This document shows, one piece after another, positions 34,943 through 42,274 of a stretch of 64,000 bases of DNA. The position numbers and the translations under genes were made by a program. The first letter of the stretch is position 1, and each line of letters begins with the position of its first letter. The notes under the pieces are model-generated. The model had not been told where the DNA came from and ran no database searches. It saw only the letters and a program-made list of their open reading frames with translations. The stretch comes from Bartonella machadoae (GTDB lineage Bacteria; Pseudomonadota; Alphaproteobacteria; Rhizobiales; Rhizobiaceae). The stretch is from NCBI RefSeq assembly GCF_022559585.1, contig NZ_CP087114.1, forward strand, positions 1,219,095-1,283,094. The letters run 5' to 3'.

Positions 34943-34970
34943 CTGTCTTTTATGCTCTTGTTAGTATATT
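34943..34970 (+). promoter_or_regulatory. Promoter of leader RNA copy 2
   Basis: CTGTCT (34943-34948), 16-nt spacer, TATATT (34965-34970). The block from TTAAAATACTGA to TATATT is nearly identical to the promoter of copy 1. The spacer palindrome is TATGCTC-TTGT-TAGTATA, slightly decayed. Expected start at 34977-34979, where the outer helix begins. Confidence 0.6.
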
Positions 34971-34978
34971 AAGATTCT

Positions 34979-35109
34979 GTCGGGTGTGCTTACACCATAC
35001 AACACCTTTCTAAGGAAAAGTGTAAGCAACGGACTTAACGCCGTGTTTGTTAGCGCCCGGCGCTCTTATGGAGCGTCAATAACAAACATTTTACGTTAAG
35101 GATTTAAAA
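34979..35109 (+). ncRNA. Structured leader RNA copy 2 (double pseudoknot), upstream of hexapeptide-repeat gene
   Basis: Outer helix 34979-34987/35053-35061; hairpin A GCTTACAC/GTGTAAGC (34988-34995/35020-35027) with inner CCTT/AAGG; hairpin B ACGG/CCGT (35029-35032/35041-35044); pseudoknot 1 GTTTGTTA (35045-35052) with TAACAAAC (35080-35087); hairpin C GCTC/GAGC; pseudoknot 2 CTTAACG (35034-35040) with CGTTAAG (35094-35100), which covers part of the AAGGA Shine-Dalgarno. Relative to copy 1, pairs change together in every one of these helices except B and the inner A hairpin. Confidence 0.8.
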
Positions 35110-35826
35110 ATGAAATCTACAGTTAAAAACACCCCCGTTATCTCATCCAAAAAATATGAATTAACTGATGATATGCAATGCATAGATGGTCACTTATTAT
35201 ACCGTATACGTGCTTTAAAAGACTTTGCTGATGTCAAAAAAGGTGACTTTGGTGGCTTTATTGAAAAGGAAGATAACCTCTCTCATGATGGCAATTGCTG
35301 GGTTTATGATCATGCTCGTGTTTTCCAAAATGCTCGGGTCTTTGAGAATGCTAAAATAAAAGGTTATTTTGTTGATGTCTATGGGGATGCAAAAATTTAT
35401 GGAAATGCGATTTTTGAAGGCATGTCTATAAATGATTATTGTGAGGTCTATGGCAATGCCCATGTGCAAAATGCTGCTGTAATCGAAGGCAATGTTAAAA
35501 TTTATGATAACGCCTCTGTAACTGGGCATGCCCATATTTCTGATATGACCGTCATTTGCGATAATGCCCATGTCGGGGGCAATGCAAAAATAAGTGATGG
35601 TGCTTATATATGTGATTATTCCTATGTCGTTGATGATGCCGTGGTTTGTGGCTCTCTTGTCTCAGGGGATTCTTGTGTTCATAGCGCCGCCTCTTTAAAT
35701 CCTGATGATCAACTTCATGATGAGGCAATTCCAAGGTTTGGTAGTGAGGAAGATTATTATCGTCACGAATATTATGATGATTATAGTTATGATTACAATT
35801 TTGAAAATGCAAATCAAGCTGCGTAA
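35110..35826 (+). CDS. Hexapeptide-repeat protein, island copy 1
   Basis: 238 residues. N-terminal module KKYELTDD, LLYRIRALKDFADVKKGDFG, NLSHDGNCWVYDHARVFQNA, then hexapeptide repeats (NAKIYG type) to about residue 205, and an acidic tyrosine-rich tail (EEDYYRHEYYDDYSYDYNFE) that the others lack. It is the direct target of leader RNA copy 2. Function unknown; the tail could bind a partner. Part of an array of four family members in one direction. Confidence 0.75.
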   Translation: MKSTVKNTPVISSKKYELTDDMQCIDGHLLYRIRALKDFADVKKGDFGGFIEKEDNLSHDGNCWVYDHARVFQNARVFENAKIKGYFVDVYGDAKIYGNAIFEGMSINDYCEVYGNAHVQNAAVIEGNVKIYDNASVTGHAHISDMTVICDNAHVGGNAKISDGAYICDYSYVVDDAVVCGSLVSGDSCVHSAASLNPDDQLHDEAIPRFGSEEDYYRHEYYDDYSYDYNFENANQAA

Positions 35827-35837
35827 ATAACACCGTG

Positions 35838-35854
35838 GGCGCGGCGGGGGCGCC
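35838..35854 (+). repeat. GC hairpin element, copy 3
   Basis: GGCGCGGCGGGGGCGCC, identical to 13503-13519. The sequence that follows, down to the next start codon, also matches the region after copy 1. Confidence 0.6.
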
Positions 35855-35910
35855 CCTTCTTAAGAACATTTCATTCAAATTTTATCCATTATTTAGATTG
35901 GGAGCTCCCT

Positions 35911-36594
35911 ATGACCACTAAAACTGTATCTAAAATTGTATCCAAAAAATATGAATTAACAAATGAAACGCATGTCGTTGGTAATCGTACCCTTTATCGC
36001 ATTCGTGCATTAAGAGATTTTGCTGATGTCAAGGCTGGTCAATTGGGGGGCTTTATTGAGAATGAAAATAATCTCTCTCATGATGGTAACTGCTGGGTTT
36101 ATGATGATGCGTGGGTTGCTGACAATGGCGTCGTATCTGATAATGCGCAAATTTTCAATTATGCTAGCGTTTTCGATAATGCAACGGTTTGTGATGATGC
36201 AAAGGTTTGTGATTGTGCAAAAATTTATGACAATGCAAAAATTGCTGATAATGCTAGGGTTTTGGGAAGGGCTTTTGTTTACAATCATGCCTGTGTTTTG
36301 AATAATTCTGAAGTTTCTGACAGGGCTGTTATAAAAGGCAATGCAAAAATTTATGAGAACGCTTTACTAACTGGCTATGCGCAAGCTTATGGGAATGCAA
36401 AGATTTTTGGTAACGCACAAGTTTGGTTTTTTGCTGTGGTTTGTGATGATGCTTGTATTTATGACAATGCTAAAATTACAGGTGGTACATACATTTGCAA
36501 TAAAGTGAGTGTTTTTGGTAATTCATATATAGATACAAAAAAATTGAATGGTAATATCAAAATTTGTGATCAAATCATAAATAAAGCAGCATAA
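35911..36594 (+). CDS. Hexapeptide-repeat protein, island copy 2
   Basis: 227 residues, MTTKTVSKIVSKKYELTNET, RALRDFADVKAGQLGGFIEN, HDGNCWVYDDAWVADNGVVS, then repeats such as NAKIYD and NAQIFN. It is the closest relative of the prophage gene at 13572, sharing the leader with palindromic GGGAGCTCCC (35900-35909) and the start MTT. This shows recent exchange between prophage and island. Function unknown. Confidence 0.75.
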   Translation: MTTKTVSKIVSKKYELTNETHVVGNRTLYRIRALRDFADVKAGQLGGFIENENNLSHDGNCWVYDDAWVADNGVVSDNAQIFNYASVFDNATVCDDAKVCDCAKIYDNAKIADNARVLGRAFVYNHACVLNNSEVSDRAVIKGNAKIYENALLTGYAQAYGNAKIFGNAQVWFFAVVCDDACIYDNAKITGGTYICNKVSVFGNSYIDTKKLNGNIKICDQIINKAA

Positions 36595-36599
36595 ATAAC

Positions 36600-36614
36600 G
36601 GCGCGGGGGGCGCC
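36600..36614 (+). repeat. GC hairpin element, copy 4
   Basis: GGCGCGGGGGGCGCC, identical to 14345-14359, 6 nt after the stop codon of the preceding gene. Confidence 0.6.
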
Positions 36615-36666
36615 TGCTTTCCAAATTCTTTCATTTAAAATCTCATGTTCTATAAGGATTGTTCCT

Positions 36667-37164
36667 ATGCAAAAGAAATTTGCACTTACAAATGAAACGC
36701 GTCTCTTTGGTAATCGCATATTGTATCGCATTCAGGCTTTAAAAAGCTTTTCTGATGTCAAGGCTGGTCAACTCGGTGGTTTTATCGAAAATGAAAATAA
36801 CCTCTCTCATGATGGCAATTGCTGGGTTTATGGTAATGCTCTGGTTTTAAACTCAGGTCGGGTTTCTGAAAATGCTAGGGTCTATCATAACGCTATTATC
36901 GCTGGTTATGTCTATGGAAATGCTATCGTTCTTGGTAAATCGATCATTTATGACCATGCTCATGTCTATGGTAATGCACAAATTTATGATCACGCCCGTG
37001 TCGTCAATTATGTTCATATTTATGAAAATGCTCATAGTCACGGCATTGTTATGATTTTAGAAAAGACACGTGATGATATTGAAACAAGGTCTTATATCGA
37101 ATTGCTTTCCAATAATGAAATAAAAATCATCTGGCTGCGTAATAAAGCCTTTTTAAATCTTTAA
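36667..37164 (+). CDS. Hexapeptide-repeat protein, island copy 3 (short)
   Basis: 165 residues. KKFALTNETRLFGNRILYRI and FSDVKAGQLGGFIENENNLS are the family N-terminus; only about 12 repeats follow (to ~residue 125), then a different, non-repeat tail (ILEKTRDDIETRSYIELLSN, IKIIWLRNKAFLNL). The tail may be a new C-terminal domain or the result of a frame change. Function unknown. Confidence 0.7.
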   Translation: MQKKFALTNETRLFGNRILYRIQALKSFSDVKAGQLGGFIENENNLSHDGNCWVYGNALVLNSGRVSENARVYHNAIIAGYVYGNAIVLGKSIIYDHAHVYGNAQIYDHARVVNYVHIYENAHSHGIVMILEKTRDDIETRSYIELLSNNEIKIIWLRNKAFLNL

Positions 37165-37240
37165 AGCGCGGCGGTCATTCCCTTTTTCCAACATTTTCCA
37201 TGCAACTTTTTTCACAAGAGAGATTGTGAGGGGTCTTATG

Positions 37241-38019
37241 ATGTCCAAAAATACAAACTAACTAATGAAACAAAACAACTGAAAGATAAAATTACACAAA
37301 AAATTACAACGCTTTATCGCATTCAGGCTTTAAAAAGCTTTTCTGATGTCAAGGCTGGTCAACTGGGCGGTTTTATTGAAAAGGAAGAAAATCTTTCTCA
37401 TAACGGTCTTTGCTGGGTTTATGATAATGCATTGGTTTATAAACATGCCCGTGTTTATGAGAATGCAAAAATACGAGGCAATGCGCAAATTTGTGGTCTT
37501 GTCTATGGCAATGCTCAGGTGCATGATAAGGTGTTTATTTCTCAATATGCAAAAATTTATGACAATGCATTTGTTTATGATAGTGCGCATGTGGCTGGCT
37601 ATGTTTATGGCAAGGCTCGTGTCTATGGCAATAGTCGCGTTTCAATTGAAGCCCATGTTTATGGCAATGCGCATCTTTTTCATAATAGTTATCTTTTTGA
37701 ATATGCAAGGCTTTATGGCAACGCTAGAGTGTTAGGCTCTGCTTGTCTTTTTAGCACTGCGCATGTTTATGGCTATGCTGTTGTTAAGAGCCGTGCAAAG
37801 ATTTATGGCAAGGTTTATGACTATGCAAAAGTGAGTGGCTGTGCGCAAATTTATGGCTCTGTTTATGGAAAAGCTCAGGTTTCTCATACGATCAAGGTCT
37901 TTGGGCGTGCTTGTGGGCGTGCAAAACTGAATCGAAAAAGTGAGATAAGAGAGGTTCCCAAAAATAAGGAGGTTAATAAGAGCGATATTCTTATAGAGAT
38001 TATTGATACTGAAGAATAA
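37241..38019 (+). pseudogene. Hexapeptide-repeat gene, island copy 4, frameshifted in an A tract
   Basis: The start ATGATGTCC is followed by five A (37247-37251), giving MSKNTN-stop. With a sixth A, as in the sister genes, it would read MSKKYKLTNET and continue in the open frame: LYRIQALKSFSDVKAGQLGG, NLSHNGLCWVYDNALVYKHA and more than 25 repeats to 38019. The body is intact, so a recent slip or a reversible on/off switch is plausible. An internal ATG at 37432 could give a repeat-only product. Confidence 0.75.
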
Positions 38020-38077
38020 ACAATAAATGCGGGGGGCGTTGGTTTCATGCCATTTCAAAAGACAAGAGTGCAAAAAA

Positions 38078-38111
38078 GAAAGCCGTGCCATTTTTACGTG
38101 ACGCGGCTTTC
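38078..38111. terminator. Terminator-like hairpin after the island repeat genes
   Basis: Ten-base-pair stem GAAAGCCGTG / CGCGGCTTTC with one G-T pair; homologous to 14376-14404 in the prophage. Confidence 0.7.
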
Positions 38112-38913
38112 ATGTCTCAACTCTCAATGGAGTTATAAGTACATATATACAAAATGTATTATATTGCAAGCTTTGTATTCGCTTTATAAAAACTTATCCC
38201 AAATAATATAAAGGAATGGTTATGAAAGCGTTCTTTTAGATCATTACGTTTGAATGAAAAAAACTATTAGCTCTATGATGATTTAAAACCTATTTATACA
38301 ATGCCTTCATTTTTAAAGCGGTTAATTGAAAGAAAGCACGTTCTCAAAACGCTTTGAAAGCTATATCAAGTCAATCAAAAGCAAGCGTTGGTTTTGAAAG
38401 CAATCTCTTAATAAAATAAAAAACAGCTCTTTTAAAATCAACCGGTCCAAATTTGGGCTGGTTTGGGCTGGTTAAAATTACTCACCCCAATTTTGGGGGA
38501 AGTATCTTTCTAACTTCTCTCTAACTATCTTAAAGAGGTGCCCTCATTTTTGAGGTAACTAAAATCACTCAATCCAAATTTGAATTAACCCCTTTCAAAA
38601 AAAAGTTTCAAATATTTGCATTTAAACAAGCCCTCATATTCAATTGCGTTTTAACAATGCGATTTATTATGATAAAAACGTCTTGTACAATTTATGACCT
38701 GTTATGAATGATAGCTGCTTTGCATTTCATTTGAATGCTCTCATGTGTTATAACATTGGTATCATGATTTGCTTTTTATGCTCTGTTTATAGATAGCTAT
38801 TGTTTGTAAAAAATGATCAATTGAATCGTGCATAAAAGTATGGATTCATAAGTGGATTCATATAAAATAAATGCACTTAATATATTGATTTCATTGTATT
38901 TTTCTTAACAACA
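38112..38913. other. Gene-free right end of the island with palindromic boxes
   Basis: About 800 bp without ORF. Between 38430 and 38600 are palindromes CCAAATTTGG (38447-38456), CCCCAATTTTGGGG (38485-38498), CCTCA-TTTT-TGAGG (38542-38555) and CCAAATTTGAA (38574 on), three of them preceded by AAAATYA. GGGCTGGTTT is directly repeated at 38455-38473. Could be a replication origin or regulator sites. TGGATTCATA occurs twice at 38841-38862, near the right junction. Confidence 0.45.
38846..38855 (+). repeat. Putative island integrase arm site, right
   Basis: TCATAAGTGG, same as 24416-24425, 58 bp before the right junction core. Confidence 0.35.
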
Positions 38914-38927
38914 CGTTTCTGTGAACG
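38914..38927 (+). repeat. Island attachment site, right
   Basis: CGTTTCTGTGAACG, in the same codon phase as the left copy. Confidence 0.75.
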
Positions 38928-39447
38928 GGAAACATTTTACTTTAATGAAAGCCGTGATGTTACTTTCACCACACAGGCAGGTAAGGGGGGCTATGATGCG
39001 TCTGATAGTCCCCATATTGAAACGGCAGTGCAAATCAAAAATGTTTTTCTTAACGTAGGGCATAATAAGTCCGAATTGGAGAAGAGAGATCATCTTTCCT
39101 TAGAGACTTCATTGTCCTCAGGGCATCAAGGAACGCCGGTTTGTTACAGTTATTTTGATAGGAAATTGTATCTCTATCCCATACCAGATAGAGCCTATCA
39201 GGTTCAACTCATTCTCTCACCCATGCGTTTAGCAGATCTTGAGACAGTTAATCAAGAACACCCGTGGTTTGTGCATGGTTTTGATCTTCTCAAAGCCCGT
39301 GCGAAATATGAGTTGTATAAAAATATTCTCAAAGAACCCGATTGTGCGGTAGCAGCTTACAGTGATTTCGAAGAACAATTGCGGGAATTGCGTGCTGAGA
39401 CCTCTAAACGTCATAACGTTACAAGAATAATTCCAACGGATTTCTAA
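38914..39447 (+). pseudogene. Head-tail adaptor gene, 3' part (split by island)
   Basis: Reads RFCER-ETFYFNESRDVTFTTQAG then GYDASDSPHIETAVQIKNVF and continues to the stop at 39447 (PVCYSYFDRKLYLYPIPDRA, HPWFVHGFDLLKARAKYELY, RHNVTRIIPTDF). Without the first 62 codons (at 24106) there is no start before a possible GTG at 39028, which would give 139 residues. The content fits a P22 gp4/SU10-like adaptor that joins portal and tail. Followed directly by the packaged-DNA stabilisation gene. Confidence 0.8.
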
Positions 39448-39448
39448 C

Positions 39449-40906
39449 ATGGTTTATTTCCCCATTGCCGATTACAGACCGGATGTTTCGGTTGTTAACA
39501 GCAGTTTTACCGATATGCTTGTGAATGTTTTACCGGCGGACGGTTCTTACATTCCCATGCCCAGTGCAACGGTTATTTCTGCTCCTTTGGAGGAAAAGCC
39601 GTTAGGTTCGATAGCCTTTAGATCAGGTGATGGGGTTAAGATAATCGTAGGAGGAGCCAAAAAGCTCTATGCTTATGATAGTCAAACGCGCGGTTGGAAA
39701 GATATCAGTCAAACTGGTGTAACCTATCAAGCGCATGAAGAGAACAAATGGTCCTTTGCTCTTTTTAAAGATATGATTATTGCGGTCAACAAAAATGATA
39801 AACCACAGGTTTTCAAAGCCAAGAGTTCACAACGGTTTGAAGATTTAGGAGGCAATCCCCCCAAAGCTGGTTTGGTCAAGGTTTGGGGACCCTTCGTTTG
39901 TTTAATGCAATTGACCGATAATCCAAATCGTGTCCATTGGTCAGGAGAAGGTGACGAAACTATTTGGGAGACCCAATATAACGTTAGTGGTTATATGGAT
40001 TTTCTAGATGGAGAATATGTTCAAGGGGCAACAGAATCGACCAGTCCCTTGGTTTTCTTGCGTTCTGCTGTTTATGCAGGGGCTCTTACTTTAGGTTCTA
40101 AGAGTCCTTTTACTTTTCAGAAGATACAAGACAAGCGTGGAGCGAGAAGTACACAAGCTATTGCTTGTTGTGGTGATAATGCTTTTTTTGCTGGTGATGG
40201 TGGCTTTTATCAAGTGAGTGCCGATGGACAGCTTTTACCGATAGGCTTTGAAAAGGTTGACCGAACGGTGTTTACAACTTTTGATAAGCTTGCTCTTGAT
40301 GATATGCAAGGAGTAGTCGACCCTATTTATAATCGTGTTTATTGGTCTTTAAAACGTGGAAATAACCAACAAACCACCTTTGTTTATGATTGGGGTTTGC
40401 AGAAATGGTCAACAATTCAAGGAGAGCCTGTAACTTTGTTTCCTGTTTTTACAACAGGCTACACTTTGGAGCAGCTTGATGAGGTTTCGACAAGTCTTGA
40501 AAGCTTACCAGCTTCTCTTGATAGTTCCATTTGGCAAAGTGGTGCACCGGTTCTTGGTGGTTTTGATGCGCAAAACAGGCTTGTCGTGTTTACAGGGTCT
40601 CCAATGGAGGCGGTTGTTGTATCGCAAGAGATGGGTGCGCCTGATGGTAGCTTTAGCTTTTTCACGAAGATGTTTGCCGAGGTTGATACGTTAGAGGGAC
40701 TTTTAAGTGTAGGGGAACGTAGCGTTCGCAACCCTCACACGCCGATTACATGGCATAAGGAAAGAATATGTTCTTTTGTTACTGGTGCCTATCATGGGCG
40801 TTCACGCAATCGCTATCACCGCTTTAAGTTACGTATTCCAGAGGGTGTACGTTGGAAGCATATCACGGGTTTTAACGTGGATTTACGACCTTTAGGCAGA
40901 CGCTAA
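39449..40906 (+). CDS. Packaged DNA stabilization protein (P22 gp10-like)
   Basis: 485 residues, near the 472 of P22 gp10. Pattern: DVSVVNSSFTDMLVNVLPAD, AYDSQTRGWKDISQTGVTY, WSFALFKDMIIAVNKNDKPQ, VHWSGEGDETIWETQYNVSG, and VDPIYNRVYWSLKRGNNQQT, a beta-propeller-like series. The protein forms the tail hub that closes the portal and keeps DNA inside. The start follows the adaptor stop with 1 nt between, so the two were one translation unit. Confidence 0.9.
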   Translation: MVYFPIADYRPDVSVVNSSFTDMLVNVLPADGSYIPMPSATVISAPLEEKPLGSIAFRSGDGVKIIVGGAKKLYAYDSQTRGWKDISQTGVTYQAHEENKWSFALFKDMIIAVNKNDKPQVFKAKSSQRFEDLGGNPPKAGLVKVWGPFVCLMQLTDNPNRVHWSGEGDETIWETQYNVSGYMDFLDGEYVQGATESTSPLVFLRSAVYAGALTLGSKSPFTFQKIQDKRGARSTQAIACCGDNAFFAGDGGFYQVSADGQLLPIGFEKVDRTVFTTFDKLALDDMQGVVDPIYNRVYWSLKRGNNQQTTFVYDWGLQKWSTIQGEPVTLFPVFTTGYTLEQLDEVSTSLESLPASLDSSIWQSGAPVLGGFDAQNRLVVFTGSPMEAVVVSQEMGAPDGSFSFFTKMFAEVDTLEGLLSVGERSVRNPHTPITWHKERICSFVTGAYHGRSRNRYHRFKLRIPEGVRWKHITGFNVDLRPLGRR

Positions 40907-41343
40907 TGGCAAAAGTGTTTCTTACCTCTTGTTGGGATCAGGAGCGGATAGCCCCTTATCTTGAGGAGATTATTGCAGCCTTTGGTCAATATGTAGAGCG
41001 TTTTAAGGACGAGATTACTTTGCAACAGCTTATCGAAGAGATTTGCAGCGGCAAGAAACAATTATGGTTGGTGCTTGATGATGACGACCAGTTTTTATTA
41101 GCAGGGACGACGCAAATACAGCACACGGTTTTGGGCAAGAAGCGCGCTCTGATTTGTGATTGTTGCGGTCGTGGCGCATTAGAGCTTGTTGATCACCTAG
41201 GCGTTATAGAAGATTGGGCGCGTGAGAATGGTGCTTTTGAAATGGAAATTTTGGGTCGTTTAGGTTGGAAACCGGCACTTACCAAGAAAGGCTATGGAAT
41301 AGATATGATATATTTTAGGAAGGACTTGAAAGATGGGGAGTAA
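40906..41343 (+). CDS. GNAT-fold-like phage protein
   Basis: 145 residues. ELTLQQLIEEICSGKKQLW-like strand and helix order, LVLDDDDQFLLAGTTQIQHT, CDCCGRGALELVDHLGVIED and WARENGAFEMEILGRLGWKP then ALTKKGYGIDMIYFRKDL. The last part matches the end of GNAT-like proteins coded between tail genes of many podophages. The usual acetyl-CoA loop (RxxGxG/A) is not evident, so catalysis is doubtful. Start overlaps the previous stop. Confidence 0.55.
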   Translation: MAKVFLTSCWDQERIAPYLEEIIAAFGQYVERFKDEITLQQLIEEICSGKKQLWLVLDDDDQFLLAGTTQIQHTVLGKKRALICDCCGRGALELVDHLGVIEDWARENGAFEMEILGRLGWKPALTKKGYGIDMIYFRKDLKDGE

Positions 41344-42256
41344 ACGACCGGAAGAAACGAAAACAAATCAGGTACAAACCACAGCGCCTCCTTCATGGAT
41401 GGAGAATGTTTTTAAACGGGGAGGTGCGGATGCATATAATCTTTATAACTTAGGTGCTGGTGGTAATACTTATATGGGACCACGCGTTGCGCCTTTGAGT
41501 GCTCAAACCAACCAAGCAATTGGCGGTCTTGGGAGTATGCCTCATCATTATCAAAATCGCTCTTTGATGAATACAATCTACAATCCAACGTCGGCAGCAA
41601 GCAACCTTGGATTTGTTGCATCTGGTGGTCTGATGGGGCAAGACCCGTATTTTGGTGAGGTTCTTAAAGAGGGTTTAAGTGAGATAAGGAATAGTATTAA
41701 TAGACAGTTTTTAGGTAGTGGTCTCTATGGTTCTAGTGCGCATAAGAATGAATTAAATAAAGGGCTCAATGATGCGCTTGCCCGTATTGTGTATGATCGG
41801 CGTGATAGAGACTTACAGCATATGATGCAAGCCAATGCGATGATTGATCAAGCCAATCAAAATCAGTTGGGAGCATCAAGTAATTTCTTACAGGGTTACG
41901 GCAATGCGTATAGCAATGCGTTACAAGGCGGAGGGGTGCTTGATGATTACAATCAACGCCTTGTTGATGCCAATCGAGAACGCTGGATGGAGCAAGACAA
42001 TAGAGGTTGGAGTAGGTTGAACATGTTGATGAATGCAGGGCATGGCTTTGCAAGAAACTATGGCACAACGACGAATAATAGCACAGTTTCTAAGTTTGAA
42101 GGTAACAATCCTTGGAAAAATGCAGGGACTGTTGGTTCTCTTGCACTTCAGGCAGCGCCGATGGTTTTTGGTTATATGGCTGGTGGTCCAGCAGGAGCAG
42201 CAGCAGCTGGATCGGCATCATTTGCATTTCAAAATGCAATGAAGAACAAAGGATAA
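41333..42256 (+). CDS. Virion/DNA injection protein candidate 1
   Basis: 307 residues, Asn/Gly/Ala-rich: YNLYNLGAGGNTYMGPRVAP, GSGLYGSSAHKNELNKGLND, ARIVYDRRDRDLQHMMQANA, and a hydrophobic Gly/Ala C-terminus (APMVFGYMAGGPAGAAAAGS). P22-like phages have three ejection proteins at this place (gp7, gp20, gp16 equivalents), and size and composition fit the first. No direct family signature. Confidence 0.6.
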   Translation: MGSKRPEETKTNQVQTTAPPSWMENVFKRGGADAYNLYNLGAGGNTYMGPRVAPLSAQTNQAIGGLGSMPHHYQNRSLMNTIYNPTSAASNLGFVASGGLMGQDPYFGEVLKEGLSEIRNSINRQFLGSGLYGSSAHKNELNKGLNDALARIVYDRRDRDLQHMMQANAMIDQANQNQLGASSNFLQGYGNAYSNALQGGGVLDDYNQRLVDANRERWMEQDNRGWSRLNMLMNAGHGFARNYGTTTNNSTVSKFEGNNPWKNAGTVGSLALQAAPMVFGYMAGGPAGAAAAGSASFAFQNAMKNKG

Positions 42257-42274
42257 TAATTCAAGGAGAGTGTG

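Larger units (their letters stand above)
24277..38927. mobile_element. Integrative island inserted in the prophage adaptor gene
   Basis: About 14.6 kb between imperfect direct repeats CGGTTTTGTGAACG (24277-24290) and CGTTTCTGTGAACG (38914-38927), 12 of 14 identical with exact core TGTGAACG. It carries a tyrosine integrase at the left end, AlpA-like regulator, Toprim primase remnant, DUF3987 protein, type ISP restriction-modification enzyme and four hexapeptide-repeat genes. Integrase, AlpA, primase and DUF3987 together recall P4-like satellites. It has no capsid or terminase genes. Excision at the core would restore the adaptor frame. Confidence 0.88.
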
